Below, piece after piece: positions 19,035-26,913 of a stretch of DNA of 64,000 nt. The DNA lies in the NCBI RefSeq assembly GCF_003386235.1, contig NZ_QRDZ01000006.1, positions 1-64,000 of the forward strand. Direction: 5' to 3'. This DNA is from Cohnella phaseoli (GTDB taxonomy: Bacteria; Bacillota; Bacilli; Paenibacillales; Paenibacillaceae). The translations under genes and the position numbers were made by a program. The notes under the pieces are model-generated. The model was not told the origin of the DNA. It made no database searches and was given only the letters and a program-made list of their open reading frames with translations. Positions within the stretch are counted from its first letter, which is position 1. The number at the start of each line of letters is the position of its first letter.

Positions 19035-20327
19035 ATGAAACTCGAAAAATTCGCAGCGCCGACTTCCGGCGAGAAAATCACAGTAACGAACGGCGTACTG
19101 AACGTACCTAACAATCCGATCATCCCATTCATCGAAGGCGACGGCACGGGCCGCGACATCTGGAAAGCTTCCAAGCGCGTGCTTGACGCAGCTGTAGAGA
19201 AAGCTTACAACGGCGAGAAGCAAATCGCTTGGTACGAAGTGTTCGCAGGCGAAAAAGCATTTAACGAATACGGCGAATGGCTGCCTAACGATACGCTCGA
19301 AGCGATCCGCGAAATGATCATCGCAATCAAAGGTCCTCTGACAACGCCAATCGGCGGCGGCATCCGTTCCCTGAACGTTGCGCTCCGTCAAGAGCTTGAC
19401 CTGTATGTCTGCTTGCGTCCGGTTCGTTATTTCCAAGGCGTTCCTTCCCCGGTTAAACGCCCTGAGCTTGTAGATATGGTTATCTTCCGCGAAAACACAG
19501 AGGACATCTATGCCGGCATCGAGTACCAATCCGGTACGGAAGAAGTTAAAAAAGTGCTTGAGTTCCTGCAGAAGGAAATGGGCGTCAAAAAAATCCGTTT
19601 CCCGGAAACTTCGGGCATCGGCATCAAGCCGGTATCCGAGGAAGGCTCCAAGCGTCTCGTTCGCGCTGCGGTCGAGTACGCGATCAAGCATAGCCGCAAA
19701 TCCGTTACGCTGGTTCACAAAGGCAACATCATGAAGTTCACGGAAGGCGCGTTCAAAAACTGGGGCTACGAAGTGGCCGAGCAAGAATACGGCGACAAAG
19801 TGTTCACATGGGGCCAATACGACGCGATCAAAGCCGAGCAAGGCGAAGAGGCGGCTAACGCGGCTCAGAAAGCGGCTTTGGACGAAGGCAAAATCCTCGT
19901 GAAGGATGCAATCGCCGACATCGCTCTGCAACAAGTTCTGACTCGTCCGACAGATTTCGACGTCATCGCGACGCTGAATCTGAACGGCGACTACCTGTCC
20001 GACGCGCTGGCTGCTCAAGTCGGCGGCATCGGCATCGCTCCGGGAGCGAACATCAACTATGCGACCGGTCACGCGATCTTCGAAGCGACGCATGGCACGG
20101 CTCCTAAATATGCGGACAAAGACGTCGTTAACCCGGGCTCCGTTATTCTGTCCGGCGTTATGATGCTTGAGCACCTCGGCTGGCTGGAAGCGGCCGACCT
20201 GATCTACAAAGGCCTCGAGAAATCGATCGGCAGCAAAGTCGTCACTTACGATTTTGCCCGTCTGATGGAAGGCGCAACGGAAGTGAAATGCTCCGAGTTC
20301 GCCAACGAGATTATCAAAAACTTCTAA
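19035..20327 (+). CDS. icd: Isocitrate dehydrogenase (NADP-type)
   Basis: A 430-residue isocitrate dehydrogenase decarboxylating isocitrate to 2-oxoglutarate. The substrate loop [25 protein letters not shown] includes the Ser and Arg residues that hold isocitrate. [11 protein letters not shown], the metal-binding [15 protein letters not shown] region and the cofactor segment [14 protein letters not shown] are all present. Length and sequence match the Bacillus-type NADP enzyme. GGAGGAG lies before the ATG. A 10-bp hairpin lies between icd and mdh. Confidence 0.97.
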   Translation: MKLEKFAAPTSGEKITVTNGVLNVPNNPIIPFIEGDGTGRDIWKASKRVLDAAVEKAYNGEKQIAWYEVFAGEKAFNEYGEWLPNDTLEAIREMIIAIKGPLTTPIGGGIRSLNVALRQELDLYVCLRPVRYFQGVPSPVKRPELVDMVIFRENTEDIYAGIEYQSGTEEVKKVLEFLQKEMGVKKIRFPETSGIGIKPVSEEGSKRLVRAAVEYAIKHSRKSVTLVHKGNIMKFTEGAFKNWGYEVAEQEYGDKVFTWGQYDAIKAEQGEEAANAAQKAALDEGKILVKDAIADIALQQVLTRPTDFDVIATLNLNGDYLSDALAAQVGGIGIAPGANINYATGHAIFEATHGTAPKYADKDVVNPGSVILSGVMMLEHLGWLEAADLIYKGLEKSIGSKVVTYDFARLMEGATEVKCSEFANEIIKNF

Positions 20328-20347
20328 GAAGCACGACTAGAGAGAGA

Positions 20348-20370
20348 CCGTCGTCCGATTCGGACGGCGG
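20348..20370 (+). other. Hairpin between icd and mdh
   Basis: CCGTCGTCCG (20348-20357) pairs with CGGACGGCGG (20361-20370), all ten positions with one G-U, and a 3-base loop. There is no T-run, so read-through into mdh is likely. It may protect or partly attenuate the citZ-icd message. Confidence 0.55.
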
Positions 20371-20498
20371 CTTCTCCTTCAATTGGGGAATAATCCATAA
20401 TACAGGCCCGGAACGAGCAATCGTCCGGCTAAGGAGCTGCGGCGAAATTAGCGGAACTTTATTCCATCGCAGTCTCCAATGACGAGGAGGACAACCAA

Positions 20499-21443
20499 AT
20501 GGCAATCAAACGTGCGAAAATTACGGTCGTGGGCGCAGGCTTCACCGGCGCGACTACGGCGCTGATGCTGGCCCAGAAGGAATTGGGCGACGTCGTTCTG
20601 CTCGATATTCCCCAGCTTGAGAATCCGACGAAGGGCAAGGCGCTCGATATGCTGGAATCGACCCCGGTCCAAGGGGTGGACGCCAACATTATCGGTACGG
20701 CGAATTACGCCGATTCGGCCGATTCCGACGTTGTCATCCTTACGGCGGGTATCGCGCGCAAGCCGGGCATGAGCCGCGACGACCTCGTGAACACGAACGC
20801 GGGCATCGTGAAGTCGGTGTGCGAAAATATTAAGGCGACAAGTCCTAACGCGTATGTGCTCATTCTGTCCAACCCGGTCGATGCGATGACCTACGTGGCC
20901 AATAAGGCGCTCGGCTTCCCGAAAAACCGCGTCATCGGGCAATCCGGAGTTCTGGACACCGCTCGCTACAACACGTTCCTTGCGCAAGCGCTCAACGTGT
21001 CCGTAGAGGACGTGCGCGGCGTTGTGCTTGGCGGTCATGGCGACGATATGGTTCCGCTCGTTCGCTATACGACAATCGGCGGCATCCCGGTCGAGAAGCT
21101 GCTTCCGAAGGAGCAGATCGACGCGATTGTGGCTCGTACACGCACCGGAGGCGGCGAGATCGTGAATTTGCTGGGCAACGGCAGCGCGTATTACGCTCCG
21201 GCGGCTTCCCTTGTACAGATGACCGAAGCGATTCTGAAGGACAAGAAGCGTATTTTGCCGGTGATTGCGCTTTTGGAAGGCGAATATGGCTACAGCGACC
21301 TGTTTATGGGCGTTCTGGCCGTGCTCGGGGGCGATGGAATTGAGAAGGTGATCGAGCTGGACTTGACGGCGGAAGAAAAGGCCGCGCTAGAGAAGTCTGC
21401 GGAATCCGTTCGCAATGTCATCCAAATTGTCGAGAACGCCTAA
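20499..21443 (+). CDS. mdh: Malate dehydrogenase (LDH-like, NAD)
   Basis: A 314-residue malate dehydrogenase that oxidises malate to oxaloacetate. The NAD-binding [10 protein letters not shown] motif opens the protein. The substrate and catalytic region reads [17 protein letters not shown] (here [13 protein letters not shown]) and [10 protein letters not shown] with the catalytic His. GGAGGAC lies upstream of the ATG. It is the third gene of the citZ-icd-mdh cluster and ends in a strong terminator. The pho genes that follow mdh directly in Bacillus lie about 5.5 kb further on here. Confidence 0.96.
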   Translation: MAIKRAKITVVGAGFTGATTALMLAQKELGDVVLLDIPQLENPTKGKALDMLESTPVQGVDANIIGTANYADSADSDVVILTAGIARKPGMSRDDLVNTNAGIVKSVCENIKATSPNAYVLILSNPVDAMTYVANKALGFPKNRVIGQSGVLDTARYNTFLAQALNVSVEDVRGVVLGGHGDDMVPLVRYTTIGGIPVEKLLPKEQIDAIVARTRTGGGEIVNLLGNGSAYYAPAASLVQMTEAILKDKKRILPVIALLEGEYGYSDLFMGVLAVLGGDGIEKVIELDLTAEEKAALEKSAESVRNVIQIVENA

Positions 21444-21457
21444 CGGCCCTGGGAGCA

Positions 21458-21500
21458 ATCGCCGAATCCTGCTTTACAGCGGGATTTCGGCGATTTTTTT
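21458..21500 (+). terminator. Intrinsic terminator after mdh
   Basis: ATCGCCGAA (21458-) pairs with TTCGGCGAT, with an inner TCC/GGA-type stem and AGC/GCT at the tip, followed by seven Ts. It lies 15 bases after the mdh stop. Confidence 0.9.
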
Positions 21501-21562
21501 GCGCTTTGCGGCGATTTTGCCTCGAGGAAGACTGCGTTTTTACCGTTTCGGCGGGAACAGTT

Positions 21563-21590
21563 TTGCTCGTCCGATTTTTTTGTGTATACT
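21563..21590 (+). promoter_or_regulatory. Probable sigma-A promoter for the membrane gene at 21636
   Basis: TTGCTC (21563-21568), a 16-base spacer, then TATACT (21585-21590). It lies just after the mdh terminator and about 45 bases before the ATG. Confidence 0.6.
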
Positions 21591-21635
21591 TAGGATGTCA
21601 TAGTTTGGTGTATTGATTAATGGAGGTTGCGACTA

Positions 21636-22067
21636 ATGGCGAATGTAATGTTGTTTTTGCACGTAGTAGGAGCGGTTGGAATGGGCATATACGCGATTCT
21701 GCCGTTCGTGGTCGGAAAGTTTAAGCAGCTGTCCGGCTCAGCGCAAGAGGGACTGGCTCGCGGTCTGATCTCCGGCGGCAGAATCGGGCAGTATTCGTTG
21801 GTGCTGCAATTGATTACCGGGGGTTACTTGCTGACGGGATTAAACGTGTCTTACAGCGTTTCCTGGATGATAGTCGTGGGCGTGCTGTTCATTGCAATCG
21901 GCGCCTTGTCCGGAATTGTGCAAGCGCCGCTTAAGATGATCGCAGCCGCGTCCGTCAAAGGCGAAAGCGCAAGCTCCTCGATTTCGAAGGTTCAAACGTT
22001 GAGCTCGATTATTTTCGTTCTGTTTTTGGTTATTATCTGGCTGATGCAAGTGCCTTGGTACAAGTAA
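21636..22067 (+). CDS. Four-span membrane protein of unknown function
   Basis: A 143-residue integral membrane protein with four likely spans (about 3-25, 45-70, 72-95 and 118-138). The C-terminus WLMQVPWYK is short and cytoplasmic or external. The layout resembles DUF2269-like / YkvI-type small membrane proteins, but I do not assign a family. The ATG at 21636 has TGGAGGTTG upstream. It has its own promoter and an intrinsic terminator at 22096, so it is a single-gene unit. Confidence 0.75.
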   Translation: MANVMLFLHVVGAVGMGIYAILPFVVGKFKQLSGSAQEGLARGLISGGRIGQYSLVLQLITGGYLLTGLNVSYSVSWMIVVGVLFIAIGALSGIVQAPLKMIAAASVKGESASSSISKVQTLSSIIFVLFLVIIWLMQVPWYK

Positions 22068-22095
22068 TAAGTCGTGGGCCGAATAATTGCATGAA

Positions 22096-22125
22096 CCCTC
22101 GTTCGCTTGGCGGACGAGGGTTTTT
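22096..22125 (+). terminator. Intrinsic terminator
   Basis: CCCTCGT (22096-22102) pairs with ACGAGGG (22114-22120), followed by TTTTT. It ends the transcript of the gene at 21636. Confidence 0.9.
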
Positions 22126-22196
22126 GGTCTGGCTTTTAACGAATATTGGAACAATTCCACTGCTTGGTGCGTCAGAGTCACTGAGGTGATGCAGAA

Positions 22197-22772
22197 ATGA
22201 AAGCTTCGTTGGCGCTGATGACGTGTCTCCTGCTCATGTTGTACGGAGGCATGATTGCTGCGCCGGGTAAAGCGCACGCCTGCTCCTGCGCGGCGCCTCC
22301 ATCGGTAGAGGAGGAGCTGAGCCGCAAGACGGCGGTATTTTCGGGCACGGTAACGAAGGTGGTCAAGCCGGACAAGATGATCATCGACAGCTCAAAAGAT
22401 TTGGTAGAAGTTACGTTCAACGTCAAAAAAGTGTGGAAGGGCGAACTGAGCAAACAAACGAAGGTGTATACGGCGATCGGCGAGGAAAGCTGCGGTTACG
22501 TTCATTTCAAGCAGGGCAGCCAATTCATCGTGTCCGCTTACGGAACTTCCGATCGGTTGGAGACGGGAGTATGCGAGCTGACGAAGCCGATGGAGCAAGC
22601 CGGAGCGGCGTTAGAGCAGTTGGGAGAGGGATACGAACCGGAGAGCAAGTCCGGAAGCAGACTCGCCGAAGGAGACGGCCCGGTCTGGCCGTGGGTCGCT
22701 TTGCTTGTCGCTGTTGGAATTGTCGCGTTGCTCCTTGTTCGGAACAATAGGAGAAGCAGAGGAGGAGAATGA
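22197..22772 (+). CDS. Secreted TIMP/NTR-like protein with C-terminal anchor
   Basis: A 191-residue exported protein. A signal peptide (about 1-27, ending GKAHA) is followed at once by CSCAAPP, the Cys-x-Cys start typical of tissue-inhibitor-of-metalloproteinase/netrin-like domains in bacteria. The OB-like domain covers about 28-135, with further Cys residues in EESCGYVHF and ETGVCELTKP available for disulfides. A C-terminal membrane span (about 160-180, VALLVAVGIVALLLV) and the basic tail NNRRSR should anchor it. Whether it inhibits a protease is unknown. Its stop overlaps the next start (ATGA). Confidence 0.75.
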   Translation: MKASLALMTCLLLMLYGGMIAAPGKAHACSCAAPPSVEEELSRKTAVFSGTVTKVVKPDKMIIDSSKDLVEVTFNVKKVWKGELSKQTKVYTAIGEESCGYVHFKQGSQFIVSAYGTSDRLETGVCELTKPMEQAGAALEQLGEGYEPESKSGSRLAEGDGPVWPWVALLVAVGIVALLLVRNNRRSRGGE

Positions 22773-23332
22773 ACATGCGGAAAAAAGGGAATCTGCTGGC
22801 GCTTCTGGCCGCGCTAGTCTGTCTGCTCGTCGCTTGCGGCGAACGGACGACGGGAACGGCGGCAAATAACGGTGCCGGACAACCGTCCGGGGAGCCGGAG
22901 TATGATTATACGGGTTATATCGTCGACATGAGGGACGGACGAATTCTTGTCACGGGCTCTGAGGAGATGGACTTTAGCGCCAACGGGGGAGCGAGCCATT
23001 ACTACGAAGCGATTTGGTATCAGTATGCCGGATCGGAAGTCGACATCGGCCAGCAGGTCCGGGTATGGTCGGACGGGGCGATCGCAGAATCTTACCCGGC
23101 TCAAGGCAAGGCCAAGCGAGTTGAAATCGTTGCGGCGCAGCAGCCCGACGGTGCCAGCTTGGCGACGGAGGAAGCCATCCGCCAAGCGCTCAAAGCTCCC
23201 GAGGCCGGGGGTATGTTCCCGCCTTCCGTCATAGCTGCCGAATACGAAGCCGATAGCGGCCAATGGCTGATCGAGCTCGCGCACAACGGGGAAGCGGAGA
23301 CGGTCGTCATTACGATACCGGATGCGAAATAA
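22769..23332 (+). CDS. Lipoprotein with DUF3221-like domain
   Basis: A 187-residue predicted lipoprotein: basic N-terminus, hydrophobic segment and lipobox LLVAC at residues about 19-23. After a Gly/Asn-rich linker comes a small beta domain (YTGYIVDMRDGRILVTG ... QQVRVWSDGAIAESYPAQGKAKRVEI). This resembles the DUF3221/YobA-type OB domain of Bacillus lipoproteins. The C-terminal 55 residues look like a separate beta unit. The start overlaps the previous stop, so it is coupled to the TIMP-like gene. Both act outside the membrane. Function unknown. Confidence 0.75.
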   Translation: MNMRKKGNLLALLAALVCLLVACGERTTGTAANNGAGQPSGEPEYDYTGYIVDMRDGRILVTGSEEMDFSANGGASHYYEAIWYQYAGSEVDIGQQVRVWSDGAIAESYPAQGKAKRVEIVAAQQPDGASLATEEAIRQALKAPEAGGMFPPSVIAAEYEADSGQWLIELAHNGEAETVVITIPDAK

Positions 23333-23393
23333 TAGAAGAGTCGGCTCCCATAAGCGATTCAAGTTCATACAATCCCTGATTTTGGTCTATTTA

Positions 23394-23664
23394 TACGATT
23401 TATCGAACAAACGCCCGCCGTTTGAGCCTGAGCAGAGCAGCTTTGTACGATTTATCGAACAAACGCCCGCCGTTTAAGCCTGAGCAGAGCAGCTTTGTAC
23501 GATTTATCGAACAAACGTACGCCGTTTAAGCCTGAGCAGAGCAGCTTTGTACGATTTATCGAACAAACGCCCGCCGTTTGAGCCTGAGCAGAGCAGCTTT
23601 GTACGATTTATCGAACAAACATCCGCCGTTTGAGCCTGAGCAGAGCAGCTTTGTACGATTTTCC
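23394..23664. repeat. Tandem minisatellite, 52-bp unit, 5 copies
   Basis: Units start at 23394, 23446, 23498, 23550 and 23602, with a partial unit at 23654. Each reads TACGATTTATCGAACAAACG, a variable CCCG/TACG/TCCG position, CCGTTTGAGCC and TGAGCAGAGCAGCTTTG. Copies are 95% or more alike by eye. The array is unrelated in sequence to the one at 7752. Confidence 0.9.
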
Positions 23665-23765
23665 AACTAACTTCCCAGCGTAAACTCATGTGTACAAATA
23701 GATCAGCTATAAAAAGGTAGGGGCGCAATCCTCGAAAGGAAAGGCCCCGCCTACTCGACCATGCA

Positions 23766-23811
23766 CTTTTTTCTGATCGATCATCTCAAGCAACTCTGCT
23801 TATGAGGCAGC
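23766..23811 (-). repeat. Relic of a dispersed element related to 48472
   Basis: Read on the minus strand it gives GGCTGCCTCATAAGCAGAG, then TTGCTTGAGATGATCGATCA and AAAAAA. This parallels GGCTGTTCCATAAGCAGAG, TTGCTTGGACGATCGATAGA and AAAAAA at 48473-48517. It was probably carried by the same small insertion family. An inverted GTAGG/CCTAC arm pair follows (23717-23755). Confidence 0.6.
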
Positions 23812-23823
23812 CTCACTTGTATT

Positions 23824-24630
23824 TTATGCGAGCCACTCGTCCCAGCGCCGTTCCAGGTAATTCTTCATCCATAGGCACACTTCCCAGAGATCGGAGACGG
23901 GCTGACGAGTAAACGGCAGCGTCTGCAAGTAGCCCGGAGGCCCGAACTCGGGAACGAAAATCAACTGGTCCGCTCCTTGATCGCGACGATGGCGAGCGAT
24001 GGATCGCCACCAAGCGTCGTGCGCCGCAAGCGCTTCTGCATGCTCGGGAGCGGCCGGATGATTGACCTGCGGTCCTTCGGCATGTCCGACACGGGCGTGA
24101 ACGTACGAGGCGCGGGCCGTGATGCCGGCCATCCGTTCGGCCTGATCCTCAAGCAAGGATTCGCATACGACGCACCAATGGCTGAAGTCGGCGCAAAGAC
24201 GCAGCCCCGACACGTCGTTCAGCAAGCGCTCCGTCGTCCATGGCGTATACATAGCCCGTCCGCGATGCGTTTCATGAACGACGGGGATACCGAAAGAGCG
24301 TTCAATCTCTACCGCTTGACGGTAGAAGCTCAACTGTTCCTCGTAAGGCATATCGTCCTTGGCGCTGTGCACGTTAACCAGCACCGGCGAGAACGACGCC
24401 GCTCGCTCCAGCTGGCTTCGAAGCGATTCGAGGTGATCGCCGCCTGTGAACGCCATCGACGAATATTCCAGTCCATAGCGCTCCAGCAGCTCGCGGAACA
24501 GCTTCTCCTCTTCCGGCCCGGGAGGCGGGCTCTCGACTCCTGCATAACCGGCGTCCGCGATGCGCGCGAACCTTTCCTCAAGCGACCAATGCTCCATTCC
24601 CCATAACGATTTAAATACTTTCAGCTTCAT
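23824..24630 (-). CDS. Sugar phosphate isomerase/epimerase (TIM barrel)
   Basis: A 268-residue xylose-isomerase-like TIM-barrel protein. Metal-ligand-type residues appear at the strand ends: VVHETHRGR (Glu), LCADFSHW (Asp and His), YVHARVGHAEGPQVN (His) and FVPEFGPPGY (Glu). The family includes isomerases, epimerases and endonuclease-IV-like enzymes; the substrate is unknown. It overlaps the 3' end of the HD-domain gene (ATGA at 24627-24630), so the two form an operon with this gene second. It converges on the lipoprotein gene across the minisatellite. Confidence 0.8.
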   Translation of the reverse strand: MKLKVFKSLWGMEHWSLEERFARIADAGYAGVESPPPGPEEEKLFRELLERYGLEYSSMAFTGGDHLESLRSQLERAASFSPVLVNVHSAKDDMPYEEQLSFYRQAVEIERSFGIPVVHETHRGRAMYTPWTTERLLNDVSGLRLCADFSHWCVVCESLLEDQAERMAGITARASYVHARVGHAEGPQVNHPAAPEHAEALAAHDAWWRSIARHRRDQGADQLIFVPEFGPPGYLQTLPFTRQPVSDLWEVCLWMKNYLERRWDEWLA

Positions 24631-25235
24631 GATGGCTCATCGTCTCCTTCGTTCTCGGACAGTTCGTCGATTGTTTTTGCAAAGCTTGGCGCCAGATGGA
24701 CGAGAAACCATTCGACTTCAGGCAGTTCGAGCTGCTTCAGCTTTTCATCTACCTGCTTGCGGGCGGTGGCGAATTCTCGGTTTCCTGCGGACATTTCGCT
24801 GGTGCACTTCAGATAGGCGTCCAGCAGGTCGGCGGCCTTTAGCAATTTGGACAGCTCCGGGTCGGACGGCTTGCGAAAGAGCAGGGGCGCATAGCTTCCG
24901 CGAAGCGGCTCAGGCACGTTGGCCAGCAAGCGCTCGGAGGCCATAGCCTCTATTTCTCGGAAATTCGCGAGAATCCGCGGATTCTGATGCTTCACAGGCG
25001 TCGGAATATCGCCGGTGAATACCTCTGCGGCGTCATGGAACAAGGCGTAGGCGGCAAGCTGCTCCGGCTGGATGTCCCGGCCGAATATTTCCCGTGCAAT
25101 AACGCCAAGGGCGTGAGCGATCAGCGACACATGAAAGGAGTGCTCGGCGACGTTCTCCGGATGCGTATTGCGCATCAGACTCCAGCGTTCGATGTGCTGC
25201 AATCGGTATAAATACGCCAAATAATGATTGGCCAT
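24627..25235 (-). CDS. HD-domain 5'-nucleotidase, YfbR type
   Basis: A 202-residue HD hydrolase. The motif set H...HD...D is visible in HPENVAEHSFHVS, LFHDAAEVFTGDIPTPVKH and LLKAADLLDAYLK, the pattern of YfbR-like 5'-deoxynucleotidases that dephosphorylate dNMPs. A role in nucleotide pool balance is inferred from the family. It is the first gene of a two-gene minus-strand operon and is divergent from the fumarase gene. Confidence 0.85.
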   Translation of the reverse strand: MANHYLAYLYRLQHIERWSLMRNTHPENVAEHSFHVSLIAHALGVIAREIFGRDIQPEQLAAYALFHDAAEVFTGDIPTPVKHQNPRILANFREIEAMASERLLANVPEPLRGSYAPLLFRKPSDPELSKLLKAADLLDAYLKCTSEMSAGNREFATARKQVDEKLKQLELPEVEWFLVHLAPSFAKTIDELSENEGDDEPS

Positions 25236-25287
25236 GAAGGAGGCATCCTTTCTTCGGCAAGTCGGAATTGCTCGACTTTGTTACAAC

Positions 25288-25316
25288 TTGTACGGAGTAT
25301 CTTGTGCTATTATATA
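25288..25316 (+). promoter_or_regulatory. Probable sigma-A promoter of the fumarase gene
   Basis: TTGTAC (25288-25293), a 17-base spacer and TATATA (25311-25316; TATAAT at 25313-25318 is also possible with 19). It lies about 40 bases before the ATG at 25357. Confidence 0.6.
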
Positions 25317-25356
25317 ATGTATAGGAGTCAACGAATAGAGAGGGGATTCTGCACTT

Positions 25357-26889
25357 ATGTCATCAGCATTCGAACAAAGCGTATACAAGCTCATCGTCGA
25401 AACATCTACGAATCTTCCGGCGGATGTCCGCCGTGCCATAGCCGCCGCTCGCGAGGCGGAGGATCAGGCAACTCGCGCAGGACTGTCTCTGTCTACCATC
25501 GCGCAAAATATCGAAATGGCCGAGTGTAACGTCTCGCCGATCTGCCAGGATACCGGCATGCCTACTTTTGTCGTTCACACGCCAGTCGGCGCGAATCAGA
25601 TCGTTATGAAACGGGAAATTCGGAGCGCGATCGCTCAGGCGACGAAAGACGGGAAGCTCCGTACCAACTCTGTCGATTCGTTGACGGGCGCCAATACGGG
25701 GGACAACCTCGGACCGGGAACTCCGGTTATTCACTTCGAGCAATGGGAGCGCGACGAAGTCGATGTGCGCCTCATTCTCAAAGGCGGCGGCTGCGAAAAT
25801 AAAAACATTCAATACAGCCTGCCTTGCGAGATCGAAGGACTCGGCAAAGCCGGACGCGATCTTGACGGCATTCGCAAATGCATTCTTCATGCGGTATATC
25901 AGGCGCAGGGCCAGGGCTGCAGCGCGGGTTTTATCGGAGTTGGCATCGGCGGCGACCGGACGACCGGCTACGAGCTGGCGAAGCAGCAGCTGTTCCGCAA
26001 CGTAGACGACGTTAACCCGATTTCGGAGCTGGCTCAACTGGAGGACTATATTCTAGACAAAGCCAACCAGCTTGGCATCGGCACGATGGGCTTCGGCGGC
26101 AACGTTACGCTGCTCGGCTGCAAAGTCGGCGTAGCCAATCGGCTTCCGGCCAGCTATTTTGTCTCCGTCGCATATAATTGTTGGGCTTATCGTCGTCAAG
26201 GCGTGCTGCTGGACGGCGATACGCATGAGATCAAGAGCTGGATCTACGAGGGTGGCTCGAGCGTTCCGATGAAGAGCAAGGAGGCCGATTCCGCCGAAGC
26301 GCCGAGAGGGAAAGAGATCATACTGCAGATGCCGCTTACGGAAGAAGACGTGCGCGGCTTACGGGTAGGCGACGTCGTCATTCTGAACGGCGAGATGCAT
26401 ACCGGACGCGATGCGCTGCACAAGCATTTGATGGACCATGACGCTCCGATCGATTTGAACGGCGGAGTTATTTATCACTGCGGTCCGGTTATGCTAAAGG
26501 ACGAAGACGGTTGGCACGTGAAGGCAGCCGGACCGACGACGAGCATTCGCGAGGAGCCGTACCAAGGCGATATTCTGAAAAAATTCGGTCTGCGCGCGGT
26601 GATCGGCAAAGGCGGCATGGGACCGAAAACGCTCGCCGCGCTCAAGGAGCACGGGGCGGTTTATTTGAACGCCGTCGGCGGCGCAGCCCAGTACTATGCG
26701 GAATGCATCAGGAAGGTGAACGGCGTCGACTTTATGGAATTTGGCATTCCGGAAGCGATGTGGCATCTTCAAGTTGAAGGCTTTGCGGCGATCGTCACTA
26801 TGGATGCACACGGCAACAGCCTGCATGCCGACGTCGATAAAGATTCGAGAGAGAAGCTGGAGAAGTTCAAAGACGTCGTATTCGCATAA
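25357..26889 (+). CDS. fumA: Fumarate hydratase, class I (iron-sulfur)
   Basis: A 510-residue class I fumarase with the alpha and beta parts fused. It hydrates fumarate to malate using a 4Fe-4S cluster. The three cluster cysteines are seen in SPICQDTGMP, GGGCENKN and GQGCSAGFIG. The C-terminal half (from about 310) carries the beta domain with GEMHTGRDALHK, GPTTS and GKGGMG. Bacillus subtilis uses the unrelated class II FumC, so this is an alternative route between mdh and the pho genes. The start has AGAGAGGGG upstream. phoR starts 24 bases later. Confidence 0.93.
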   Translation: MSSAFEQSVYKLIVETSTNLPADVRRAIAAAREAEDQATRAGLSLSTIAQNIEMAECNVSPICQDTGMPTFVVHTPVGANQIVMKREIRSAIAQATKDGKLRTNSVDSLTGANTGDNLGPGTPVIHFEQWERDEVDVRLILKGGGCENKNIQYSLPCEIEGLGKAGRDLDGIRKCILHAVYQAQGQGCSAGFIGVGIGGDRTTGYELAKQQLFRNVDDVNPISELAQLEDYILDKANQLGIGTMGFGGNVTLLGCKVGVANRLPASYFVSVAYNCWAYRRQGVLLDGDTHEIKSWIYEGGSSVPMKSKEADSAEAPRGKEIILQMPLTEEDVRGLRVGDVVILNGEMHTGRDALHKHLMDHDAPIDLNGGVIYHCGPVMLKDEDGWHVKAAGPTTSIREEPYQGDILKKFGLRAVIGKGGMGPKTLAALKEHGAVYLNAVGGAAQYYAECIRKVNGVDFMEFGIPEAMWHLQVEGFAAIVTMDAHGNSLHADVDKDSREKLEKFKDVVFA

Positions 26890-26913
26890 CGAAGAAGGAG
26901 AGCAAGCCCGATT

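Larger units (their letters stand above)
23333..23823. other. Non-coding gap with 52-bp minisatellite and repeat relic
   Basis: About 490 bases between convergent genes. It holds a five-copy 52-bp tandem array (23394-23664) and a block related to the element at 48472 (23766-23811). An open frame on the minus strand through the array is an accident of the repeat sequence. I see no gene. Confidence 0.8.

Noticed and set aside
23504..23728. Small ORF on the minus strand through the 52-bp array
   Set aside because: It is the repeat sequence read in changing frames; no ribosome binding site.
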